A stretch of DNA of 5,139 bases, from assembly GCA_002293605.1 (NCBI GenBank), contig DBDO01000136.1:1-5139 (forward strand), read 5' to 3'. Below the pieces are notes generated by a model. The model was not told the origin of the DNA. It saw only the letters and a program-made list of their open reading frames with translations, and did not search any database. This document shows positions 1 through 5,139 of the stretch, piece by piece. This DNA is from Desulfovibrionaceae bacterium UBA930. GTDB lineage: Bacteria > Desulfobacterota > Desulfovibrionia > Desulfovibrionales > Desulfovibrionaceae. Positions within the stretch are counted from its first letter, which is position 1; every line of letters starts with the position of its first letter. The translations under genes were made by a program, and so were the position numbers.

Positions 1-1167
1 GGTTCTGCCGGTGCGGTAACAGGCCGTGCAAAAGGAGGGGATAAAGCCCTTGCCGCCGATATCGCGAATGACCTCTGCCAGTGAGCGGTGATCGCCAAGC
101 TGGAACTGGGCGGCGGATTCATCGCGCTTTTCGGAATAGCCGCCAGGGTCCGTGTGCGACCCGGCAGAGATTTGCGAAACCCCCAGTTCCAGGGTGCTGC
201 CGCGCATGGCCGCGCTTTCGCGCGTGGACATGATAATGCCGGTATAGGGCACGGCCAGGCGCAATATGGCCACGATCTTCATGAAATCTTCGTCAGAAAC
301 CGCCTGCGGCGGGGCCTGGGCCATGTCCGAACCCACGGCAGGTTCAATGCGCGGCACGCTGATGGTATGGCAGCCCACGCCGAAACGCTCCTCCAGGTGT
401 TTTGCATGCATGAGCAAGGCCAGAAGCTCAAAACGCCAGTCATACAGACCAAAGAGCGCGCCAATGCCCACATCGTCTATGCCCGCCTGCATGGCCCGGT
501 CCATGCCGTTCACCCGCCAGTCATAATCGGCCTTTTTACCGGTGCGGTGCACGGCCCGGTAGGTTTCGCGGTGATAGCTCTCCTGAAAAAGCTGGTAGGT
601 GCCTATGCCCGCGCTTTTCAGTCTCTTGAACTCTTCCACGGTGAGCGGGGCCACATTGGCGTTGACACGGCGAATGGCATCGCCTCTGTCGTTGCGCGCG
701 CTGTAAATGGCCTCAATAGCCCGGATGACGTAAGAAAAGCCCTCTTCCCTGGGGTAGGATTCTCCGGCCACCATAAGCACGCGCTTGTGCCCTTCGTTGA
801 GGATGCTGACGCTCTCCTCGCGGATTTCGTCCATGCCGAGGGCCCGGCGCTTCAACAGCGTGTTGGAAGCACGAAAGGCACAGTAAAGACATTCGTTTTT
901 GCACAGGTTGGAAATATATAAGGGAGCGAAAAAGACGATGCGCCTGCCGTAGATTGCTTCCTTGACCTTTTTGGCGGCGCTGAAGAGGCGCGCTAACCCC
1001 TCTGCGGAGCGTACGCGGCACAGCGCGGCAGCTTCGCCAAGGGAAAGCCCCCCCAGTTCCAGACTTTTGCTGATAATATCGTCAAGTTCGCCCGGCTCGG
1101 GTTCGCAGCGCCCACAATCCAGCCGGGCATGAATTTCGGCTTCATCCAGCCAGGAGGCATCGTTCAT
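1..1167 (-). CDS. hydG: [FeFe]-hydrogenase maturase HydG (radical SAM tyrosine lyase), 3' end cut by window
   Basis: HydG cleaves tyrosine with a radical SAM cluster and turns the dehydroglycine fragment into CO and cyanide on an auxiliary Fe-S cluster, giving the iron precursor of the H-cluster; it acts in the cytoplasm. Seen here: 389 codons from ATG at 1167 to the window edge. The N-terminal region is typical of HydG (LSLGEAAAL around residue 41, KKVKEAIYGRRIVFFAPLYI around 66-85). The radical SAM motif CKNECLYC follows, with C89, C93 and C96. The C-terminal auxiliary-cluster motif begins at C380 and C383 (FIPSFCTACYRTGRT). Its third cysteine and about 80 further residues, judged from the family length near 470, lie outside the window. 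The start is supported by AGGGAG five bases upstream. The gene begins inside the end of hydE, so the pair is almost certainly co-transcribed. I am very sure of the family. Confidence 0.96.
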   Translation of the reverse strand, partial: MNDASWLDEAEIHARLDCGRCEPEPGELDDIISKSLELGGLSLGEAAALCRVRSAEGLARLFSAAKKVKEAIYGRRIVFFAPLYISNLCKNECLYCAFRASNTLLKRRALGMDEIREESVSILNEGHKRVLMVAGESYPREEGFSYVIRAIEAIYSARNDRGDAIRRVNANVAPLTVEEFKRLKSAGIGTYQLFQESYHRETYRAVHRTGKKADYDWRVNGMDRAMQAGIDDVGIGALFGLYDWRFELLALLMHAKHLEERFGVGCHTISVPRIEPAVGSDMAQAPPQAVSDEDFMKIVAILRLAVPYTGIIMSTRESAAMRGSTLELGVSQISAGSHTDPGGYSEKRDESAAQFQLGDHRSLAEVIRDIGGKGFIPSFCTACYRTGRT

Positions 1168-2215
1168 ATATTCTCCCTGCGGACGGCGCATCGCCCCGCC
1201 CCATGCTGAGGGCATAGCCTGCCGCAAGCACCTGCGCTTCAAGCTCGGCCATACCTTCGGCAGATTCGCAGCCTGTGCTTACTTTATTGTCATACAAGTC
1301 ATAAAATTTTCTGTAATCCGGCGGCGAGATATTCGGCATGATCACATTGGCCCCGGCCTGCAAGCCCAGGGCCCGCCCCTCCGGCGAGAGGCTGGCCAAG
1401 GCGGTGGTGGCCGGAATAAGGGCCTCGGGAAAGAGAAGGCGCAGCACGGCTATAAGGCGTAAGGTCAGATCCAGTCCGCCGTTTGGAAAGGCGCGCAAGG
1501 GAGTCGCATGGTGGGCGATAAAGGGGCCTATGCCGATCATTTCAGGCTTAAGTTCCTGGAGAAAACGGATATCACGCGCCAAGTGCTCGCTCCTTTGCCA
1601 GGGGGAGCCCACCAGAAAGCCCGAACCGACCTGAAAACCGATGGATTTAAGCACGAAAAGACACTCTTTACGGCGCTCAAGGCTCATATCTTCCGGGTGC
1701 AGGCGCGCATAATGCGCCGTATCCGCTGTTTCATGGCGCAAAAGATAGCGATCAGCCCCTGCATCGAAAAAGGCCTGATAGCTTTCGCGACTGCGCTCGC
1801 CCAGGGAAAGGGTCACCGCCGCGTCCGGACAGTGCTGCTTTATGGAGCGCACCATGCCGCACACACTGTCATCGCCAAAAAAGGGATCTTCTCCGGCTTG
1901 CAGCACAAAGGTACGAAAGCCCTTGCCATAGGCGCGGACGCAGCAGTCCAGAAGCAGGGCAGGGCTCAGGCGGTAGCGCGCGGCCCCGCTGCCCTTACGG
2001 ATGCCGCAGTAGCGGCATCCCCGGACACAATAGTTGGAAATTTCCAGAAGACCGCGGATGTAAACGGCATTACCGAAAGTTTTGCGCCGCACCGCATCGG
2101 CCGCACGGAACAGCGCTGCATCATGGGCAGAGGATTGCAGCAGGAGCGACAGTTCGGCGTCCGTCAGGTCTCCGCTCTCGGCGAGCCTAGAGATAAGCGC
2201 AGCGGAATCTTTCAC
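1142..2215 (-). CDS. hydE: [FeFe]-hydrogenase maturase HydE (radical SAM)
   Basis: HydE is a radical SAM enzyme of the BioB/PylB-like group that acts on the HydG product during assembly of the H-cluster di-iron subsite. With the GTG start at 2215 the protein has 357 residues, close to the usual length of about 350. The cluster motif is EISNYCVRGCRYCGIR, with C63, C67 and C70. A TIM-barrel body follows, with QAGEDPFF (about 106-113), SGFLVGSPWQ (198-207) and IGIGPFIAHHATPL (227-240), all typical of HydE. The frame stays open upstream to 2392, but that extension is arginine-rich and has no family character. The GTG has GGGAG six bases upstream. The cysteine trio that holds a second cluster in some HydE proteins is not apparent; only C316 lies in that region. 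PylB is the nearest alternative, but the overlap with hydG settles the call. Confidence 0.95.
   Translation of the reverse strand: MKDSAALISRLAESGDLTDAELSLLLQSSAHDAALFRAADAVRRKTFGNAVYIRGLLEISNYCVRGCRYCGIRKGSGAARYRLSPALLLDCCVRAYGKGFRTFVLQAGEDPFFGDDSVCGMVRSIKQHCPDAAVTLSLGERSRESYQAFFDAGADRYLLRHETADTAHYARLHPEDMSLERRKECLFVLKSIGFQVGSGFLVGSPWQRSEHLARDIRFLQELKPEMIGIGPFIAHHATPLRAFPNGGLDLTLRLIAVLRLLFPEALIPATTALASLSPEGRALGLQAGANVIMPNISPPDYRKFYDLYDNKVSTGCESAEGMAELEAQVLAAGYALSMGRGDAPSAGRIYERCLLAG
1173..1178 (-). promoter_or_regulatory. Ribosome binding site of hydG, inside the hydE coding end
   Basis: On the minus strand this reads AGGGAG, five bases before the hydG ATG at 1167. It lies within the last codons of hydE, so ribosomes finishing hydE would pass directly over the hydG start. 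It fixes the hydG start and suggests translational coupling. Confidence 0.75.
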
Positions 2216-2221
2216 GACCGG

Positions 2222-2226
2222 CTCCC
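2222..2226 (-). promoter_or_regulatory. Ribosome binding site supporting the GTG start of hydE
   Basis: The minus strand reads GGGAG here, six bases before the GTG at 2215. It decides between the 357-residue form and a 416-residue form that would start further upstream in poorly coding sequence. A small GC-rich hairpin lies immediately upstream and could partly mask it. Confidence 0.65.
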
Positions 2227-2227
2227 G

Positions 2228-2240
2228 GCGCCTGCGGCGC
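2228..2240 (-). repeat. Short GC-rich hairpin next to the hydE ribosome binding site
   Basis: GCGCC and GGCGC arms of five base pairs enclose a three-base loop. In the hydE transcript the hairpin ends one base before the CGGGAG stretch that carries the Shine-Dalgarno. An outer CTC/GAG pairing could extend it across an internal bulge and cover part of the ribosome site. It may be chance in GC-rich DNA. Confidence 0.4.
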
Positions 2241-2424
2241 GAGTCAGTGGAGAAGGGCCTGCGCCATAAAGACACAAGCCGCTGGAATGAATCTCCCTTA
2301 TTCAGAAAGATCCGACACCGCAGGAACGCCTGAATGCGGCGGCGCTCACAGTGGCACAAAAAAAAGGGGAAGGCAACAGGCGAACGCGGCAATTCCAGAG
2401 CAGACGCACTGTAATGCTGTTGCG

Positions 2425-2447
2425 CCTCAGAGGGAGAACCCTTGAGG
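2425..2447. repeat. Bulged inverted repeat in the intergenic region
   Basis: On the plus strand CCTCA, a bulged G, AGGG, loop AGAA, CCCT and TGAGG form a nine-pair stem with one bulge. No T-run follows directly on either strand, so it is not a standard intrinsic terminator. It lies about 200 bases upstream of each divergent gene. It could be a leader structure, an operator or chance. Confidence 0.4.
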
Positions 2448-2570
2448 AGCAGGCTGAATGACCGACCTTTTTACAGCCTCTGCGGAACTCGCTGTTGAAA
2501 CTATAGGAAATTAAAATGATGCGGCAGCCCTGCATGACGATCCTGCTGAGGGAGAACTGCCGTTTATGGA

Positions 2571-2599
2571 TTGTTTCGCAGGGCTAAAACGCATATCAT
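2571..2599 (+). promoter_or_regulatory. Candidate sigma-70 promoter for the HD-GYP gene
   Basis: TTGTTT at 2571-2576 and TATCAT at 2594-2599 are separated by 17 bases. The -10 matches the consensus at five of six positions and the -35 at three of six. It would put the transcription start about 40 bases before the ATG at 2648, giving a short leader. This is a pattern match only. Confidence 0.4.
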
Positions 2600-2638
2600 G
2601 CTGCGGTATTCAAGGGCCGTATCACGGTAAAAACAAGC

Positions 2639-2642
2639 GGAG
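2639..2642 (+). promoter_or_regulatory. Ribosome binding site of the HD-GYP gene
   Basis: GGAG sits five bases before the ATG at 2648, supporting that start. An overlapping frame that opens at 2566 has no such site and no family character. Confidence 0.6.
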
Positions 2643-2647
2643 ACTCC

Positions 2648-3850
2648 ATGAAGATCACGTTCAATGGCCTGTTATTCGCCGTTTCGAGGGCGCTGGATTT
2701 TGTGGAGCGGGAAATGCTGGGCGTAAGCAGCAACCACGGCAAAAGGGTGGCCTACGTATCCATGCGGCTGTGCCAGGCCATGGGCGGTACCCAGACGCAG
2801 GTGTTTGACATGGCCTCCTGCGCCGTTCTGCACGACAACGCCCTGACCGCCTATATGCTGGAAAGGGGAGAAGCGGGAGTATCCGGTCTGGAGGGCCTGG
2901 AAATCCATTGTGCAATCGGCGAGAAGAACGCCGAGGATTTTCCCTTTATGGAAGACGCTTCCGGCATCATCCTCCACCATCATGAAAACTGGAACGGCGG
3001 GGGCTACCATAAGCTCGCCGGGAACGCCATTCCCTTGCGCTCCGCCATCCTTCGCCTGGCGGACAACACGGATTTGCATCTGGGCATGGGAAGGCCCCGG
3101 ACAAGTCTTGTGCAGGAAATCCGGGAACATGCCCTCCGGCACAAGGGAACCCTGTATTCACCCCTGGTGGTGGAGGCCCTGCTGGATAGCCTGGATGACG
3201 AATTTGTCCGCCATGTATCTGACGCGAATATCGACCGAGCGCTTGAACTGACCGTTCCCACCGTAGGCCGGGATCTCTCCACCACCGAACTGCTGCGGAT
3301 ATGCCGCGTTTTCGCCTTGATCATTGATGCCAAATCCCCCTTCACCCGCAGCCACTCCCAAGGGGTTGCCGAAACAGCCGCCTTTTTGGGGCGCTTATAC
3401 GGCTTTGATCAGGAGCATTGCGACAAACTGGCTATTGCCGCATACCTGCATGATATAGGCAAGCTCTCCACCCCTCTGTCCATTCTGAATAAACCCGGCT
3501 CCTTAAACGCCGAAGAGCTTGAGATCATGCGGCAGCATGTGATCAGATCTCAGGAAATTCTTCAGGATGTACAGGGACTGGAGGACATCGCCCTCTGGGG
3601 CGCACAGCACCATGAACGGCTGGACGGCAGCGGCTACCCTCACGGAGTTCGGGGGGAAGATATGCCTTTTGAAAGCAGACTCATGGCCTGTTGCGATATC
3701 TACCAGGCCCTTATGGAAGACAGACCCTACTGCGGAGGCATGCGGCACGCCGATGCGCTGGGATTAATGCGGACCATGGCGAAAAACGGGGAACTGGACG
3801 CAGATATCGTGGAGTGCATTGGCAGGGAACTGGCCGCTTTACATTTTTAG
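2648..3850 (+). CDS. Tandem HD-domain protein with C-terminal HD-GYP, probable c-di-GMP phosphodiesterase
   Basis: A 400-residue protein, probably cytoplasmic: no signal peptide or membrane segment is seen. Residues about 225-355 form a canonical HD-GYP domain with SPFTRSHSQGV (H236), LHDIGK (H268, D269, K272), H297, HHERLDGSGYP (H321, H322, GYP 329-331) and CDIYQAL (D350). Family knowledge says such domains hydrolyse cyclic di-GMP at a di- or tri-iron site. Residues about 25-145 look like a second, diverged HD module: SNHGKRVA (H30), LHDNAL (H62, D63), EIHCAIGE (H87), HHHENWNGGGYH (H110-H112) and RLADNTDL (D139). This first module keeps most metal-type residues but lacks the lysine after HD, and GYP has become GYH. 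No receiver, PAS or GGDEF domain is attached. It is divergent from hydEG and convergent with speB, so it is probably its own transcription unit. The enzyme class is well supported; the target process is unknown. Confidence 0.9.
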   Translation: MKITFNGLLFAVSRALDFVEREMLGVSSNHGKRVAYVSMRLCQAMGGTQTQVFDMASCAVLHDNALTAYMLERGEAGVSGLEGLEIHCAIGEKNAEDFPFMEDASGIILHHHENWNGGGYHKLAGNAIPLRSAILRLADNTDLHLGMGRPRTSLVQEIREHALRHKGTLYSPLVVEALLDSLDDEFVRHVSDANIDRALELTVPTVGRDLSTTELLRICRVFALIIDAKSPFTRSHSQGVAETAAFLGRLYGFDQEHCDKLAIAAYLHDIGKLSTPLSILNKPGSLNAEELEIMRQHVIRSQEILQDVQGLEDIALWGAQHHERLDGSGYPHGVRGEDMPFESRLMACCDIYQALMEDRPYCGGMRHADALGLMRTMAKNGELDADIVECIGRELAALHF

Positions 3851-3851
3851 A

Positions 3852-3894
3852 GGAAACATTGCGTTTTTTCGTAACGAAAAAACGCAATGTTTCC
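3852..3894. terminator. 20-bp perfect inverted repeat between convergent genes, possible bidirectional terminator
   Basis: Two 20-base arms, 3852-3871 and 3875-3894, are perfectly complementary around the loop TAA. The repeat starts one base after the HD-GYP stop codon, and the convergent speB gene ends 24 bases beyond it. Position suggests transcription termination for both genes. However, the T6/A6 runs lie inside the stem and no U-run follows the hairpin on either strand, so it is not a standard Rho-independent terminator. It could also be a processing or protein-binding site, or a relic of a mobile repeat. Confidence 0.6.
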
Positions 3895-3914
3895 CAAAGC
3901 GTATTCATCGGTGC

Positions 3915-3929
3915 TTCCTTAAAAAGGAA
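3915..3929. repeat. Small inverted repeat over the speB stop codon
   Basis: TTCCTT at 3915-3920 and AAGGAA at 3924-3929 flank three A bases. The repeat covers the TAA stop of speB at 3919-3921. The stem is short and AT-rich, so it is weak alone, but it adds to the structured 3' end of the speB transcript. Confidence 0.3.
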
Positions 3930-4872
3930 CGTACGGGGTTTCCGAGCTTCCGACAATGCCCATAATCTCGTGCACCAGGCGGGCTGCCGTGTAGTTGGGG
4001 GCGTGCAGGCCTTCCACCGGAGCCAGTTCTACCACGTCAAAGCCGAGGCAACTGCGTCCGGCCAGGCAACGCTCCACCAGAACGAGCGCGTCCCACCAGA
4101 ACAGGCCGCCGGGCTCAGGAGTTCCTGTGGCTGGCATGAGCGAGGCGTCCAGGGCGTCGATATCAAAGCTCAGAAAAACCTGGTCGGGAAAATCTTCAGG
4201 GATGGACAGCAGCCCCCCCCCTGCCGCCCCGGACGACAAAAAGGCCTGGCAAAGGTTCAGTTCGCGCGCGTCCAGACAGGGGATGCGCTGCATGGTGCGG
4301 TAGCGAGCCTCATCCTGACACAGGCTGCGTACACCCACCTGAAACAAGGGCAGACCAAGCTCCTCCACGGCCCGGCGCATGACGCAGGCGTGGCTGAACT
4401 TTGAGCCCTCATAGCTGTCGCGCAGGTCCGCGTGGGCATCGAACTGGATAATGCCGAAAGAGCCGTAGTGCTTTTTCAGGGCGCGCAGCGCCCCCAGGCT
4501 GACTGTATGCTCGCCCCCGAGAATGACCGGCACCACGGCGGCCCCCAGGGCCGAGGCCTTGGCCAACGAATTCTGCGGCCCTTCGGCCATGGCCCTGCTC
4601 ACGGCAGCCTCGATACGCTCCAGCACCGCCTCGGCGGAACCGGAACAGTCCACCGCAGGCCATGTGAATATGCCCTGCTCCGAGGGCAGGTTGCGGCCGG
4701 TCCAGACTTCAAGCTGGTTGGAGGCCTCCAAGATGGCGGCAGGCCCCTGTGCGGTGCCGCCGCCGTATGACACCGTGGCTTCATAGGGCACGGGAATGAC
4801 CTGAAAACGGCACTCCTCTGCCGGGCGCAAGGGCAGTTCCGAGGCCAGAAAACGCGGAGGTGAGTTCTTCAT
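3919..4872 (-). CDS. speB: Agmatinase-family ureohydrolase
   Basis: Agmatinase hydrolyses agmatine to putrescine and urea at a binuclear manganese centre in the cytoplasm. The protein has 317 residues from the ATG at 4872, matching the family length near 300-320. Family motifs appear in order: SYGGGTAQGPAAILEAS (35-51), ILGGEHTVSLGAL (117-129, ligand H122), QFDAHADLRDSY (143-154, D145, H147, D149), FSHACVMRR (159-167), SFDIDALDASLMPATGTPEP (235-254, D237, D239) and GFDVVELAP (277-285). An in-frame start 10 codons upstream is possible, but AGGA six bases before 4872 favours the shorter form. The gene lies 35 bases after nspC in the same direction, which supports a polyamine role over arginase, guanidinobutyrase or formimidoglutamase. 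An unusual run of nine G encodes Gly218-220, just before the second metal motif. Confidence 0.9.
   Translation of the reverse strand: MKNSPPRFLASELPLRPAEECRFQVIPVPYEATVSYGGGTAQGPAAILEASNQLEVWTGRNLPSEQGIFTWPAVDCSGSAEAVLERIEAAVSRAMAEGPQNSLAKASALGAAVVPVILGGEHTVSLGALRALKKHYGSFGIIQFDAHADLRDSYEGSKFSHACVMRRAVEELGLPLFQVGVRSLCQDEARYRTMQRIPCLDARELNLCQAFLSSGAAGGGLLSIPEDFPDQVFLSFDIDALDASLMPATGTPEPGGLFWWDALVLVERCLAGRSCLGFDVVELAPVEGLHAPNYTAARLVHEIMGIVGSSETPYVPF
4213..4221 (-). repeat. G9 homopolymer inside speB
   Basis: Nine consecutive C on the plus strand read as GGG GGG GGG in speB, encoding Gly218 to Gly220. With nine bases the frame continues through the DID metal motif and the conserved C-terminus, so this length is the functional one. 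Long mononucleotide runs are prone to replication slippage and also to sequencing error. Confidence 0.85.
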
Positions 4873-4878
4873 GCGGTA

Positions 4879-4882
4879 TCCT
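4879..4882 (-). promoter_or_regulatory. Ribosome binding site of speB
   Basis: The minus strand reads AGGA six bases before the ATG at 4872. It lies in the 35-base gap after the nspC stop and favours this start over the in-frame ATG at 4902. Confidence 0.55.
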
Positions 4883-4907
4883 GTGGGGCTGTTTCCAAAC
4901 AATATCG

Positions 4908-5139
4908 TCAGGAAAGGCGCGTTTTAAAATCCTCGTACCCGAAAGAGCGCACCATCCGGAAGGCATGGCTGCCCGCTTCCAGCCGCGCGATGCCCGGCAG
5001 GCCGAGGCCATTGAAAGTAGTGGTTTTTACCATGCTGTAATGGGCCATATCCCCAAAAAGCAGCCGGTCACCCACCCGCAGGGCTGTGTCAAAAGAGTAT
5101 TCGCCAATCACGTCCCCGGCCAGGCAGGACTTGCCCGCC
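4908..5139 (-). CDS. nspC: Carboxynorspermidine/carboxyspermidine decarboxylase, C-terminal fragment
   Basis: NspC is a PLP-dependent decarboxylase of the alanine-racemase fold (fold type III) that converts carboxyspermidine to spermidine, or carboxynorspermidine to norspermidine. Only the last 77 or so codons are present; the 5' part is outside the window. The visible part is the C-terminal beta-barrel end: AGKSCLAGDVIGEYSFD, then LRVGDRLLFGDMAHYSMVKT and TTTFNGLGLPGIARLE, ending FGYEDFKTRLS. By family knowledge, the cysteine in KSCLAGD corresponds to the active-site cysteine lent by the partner subunit, and the tyrosine in AHYSMVK to the phosphate-binding tyrosine. I inferred both from motif position. 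The stop is TGA at 4908-4910. The short gap to speB suggests one operon. Other fold III decarboxylases (LysA, SpeA-like) are less likely because the HYSMVKTTTFNG stretch is characteristic of NspC. Confidence 0.9.
   Translation of the reverse strand, partial: AGKSCLAGDVIGEYSFDTALRVGDRLLFGDMAHYSMVKTTTFNGLGLPGIARLEAGSHAFRMVRSFGYEDFKTRLS

Larger units (their letters stand above)
2216..2647. other. Divergent intergenic region between hydE and the HD-GYP gene
   Basis: About 430 bases with no convincing gene on either strand. It must contain the promoter for hydEG (leftward) and for the HD-GYP gene (rightward). What can be seen: a GC hairpin at 2228-2240, an A8 run at 2358-2365, a bulged hairpin at 2425-2447, an AT-rich stretch at about 2494-2520, and a reasonable plus-strand promoter at 2571-2599. 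Open frames on both strands in this region are short, start without good ribosome sites, and translate to arginine/serine/cysteine-rich sequence unlike a protein. I could not find a convincing sigma-70 or sigma-54 promoter for hydEG. Confidence 0.7.

Noticed and set aside
88..921. Plus-strand open frame of 277 codons
   Set aside because: It lies wholly antisense to hydG, which has clear HydG motifs. The translation has no recognisable family and is a by-product of GC-rich codon use.
1508..2269. Plus-strand open frame of 253 codons
   Set aside because: It is antisense to hydE through its radical SAM motif and body, with no family character or convincing ribosome site.
2320..2366. Minus-strand stretch (T8 then GTGCCACTGTGAGCG) loosely resembling dispersed bacterial repeats that translate as CHCER
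   Set aside because: Only one imperfect copy is visible, and no repeat boundaries or second copy exist in the window, so a repeat family cannot be supported.
2216..2392. N-terminal extension of hydE to 416 residues
   Set aside because: The added 59 residues are arginine-rich and unlike HydE; the GTG at 2215 has a good ribosome site and gives the normal family length.
2495..2517. TTGAAA and TAAAAT as a plus-strand promoter
   Set aside because: Each hexamer matches well but the spacing is only 11 bases, too short for sigma-70.
2302..2535. Minus-strand open frame of 77 codons in the intergenic gap
   Set aside because: The translation is cysteine-, arginine- and serine-rich with no motif. It overlaps the A8 run and hairpin and does not look like a protein.
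2500..2538. Minus-strand -10-like TATAGT and TTTAAT as a hydEG promoter
   Set aside because: Neither has an acceptable -35 hexamer at 16-18 bases, so I could not support a promoter call.
3691..4404. Plus-strand open frame of 237 codons
   Set aside because: It begins inside the HD-GYP gene in another frame, reads through the palindrome and then runs antisense to speB, with no protein-like motifs.

Overview
This window looks like chromosomal DNA from a GC-rich, anaerobic sulfate reducer of the Desulfovibrio type. That assignment is inferred from the gene content, not from any marker gene. The evidence is two [FeFe]-hydrogenase maturases, an alternative spermidine pathway and a c-di-GMP HD-GYP protein. 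The GC content and codon use look even across the window, and I see no tRNA, rRNA, CRISPR array, transposase or phage gene.

Layout: bases 1-2215 (minus strand) hold hydE followed by hydG. The two overlap by 26 bases, and hydG runs off the left edge without its last part. Bases 2216-2647 are a non-coding divergent gap with small inverted repeats and a plausible plus-strand promoter. Bases 2648-3850 (plus strand) encode a 400-residue protein with two HD modules: a degenerate one at the N-terminus and a canonical HD-GYP one at the C-terminus. Bases 3851-3918 separate two convergent genes and contain a 20-bp perfect inverted repeat with a 3-base loop. Bases 3919-4872 (minus strand) encode an agmatinase-family ureohydrolase (speB). 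Bases 4908-5139 (minus strand) are the 3' end of nspC, 35 bases upstream of speB and in the same direction.

How the genes work together: HydG makes the CO/CN-bearing iron precursor and HydE processes it further toward the di-iron site of the [FeFe]-hydrogenase H-cluster. The third maturase, HydF, and the hydrogenase itself are not in this window. SpeB would release putrescine from agmatine. NspC would decarboxylate carboxyspermidine (or carboxynorspermidine), so the right-hand unit looks like part of an S-adenosylmethionine-independent spermidine operon. The HD-GYP protein between them is probably a separately transcribed c-di-GMP phosphodiesterase.

Most of the window is ordinary core metabolism. 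I found no clearly new system. The points most worth a second look are the long perfect palindrome between the convergent genes, the tandem HD architecture with a degenerate first module, and a G9 tract inside speB where a one-base slip in either direction would truncate the enzyme.
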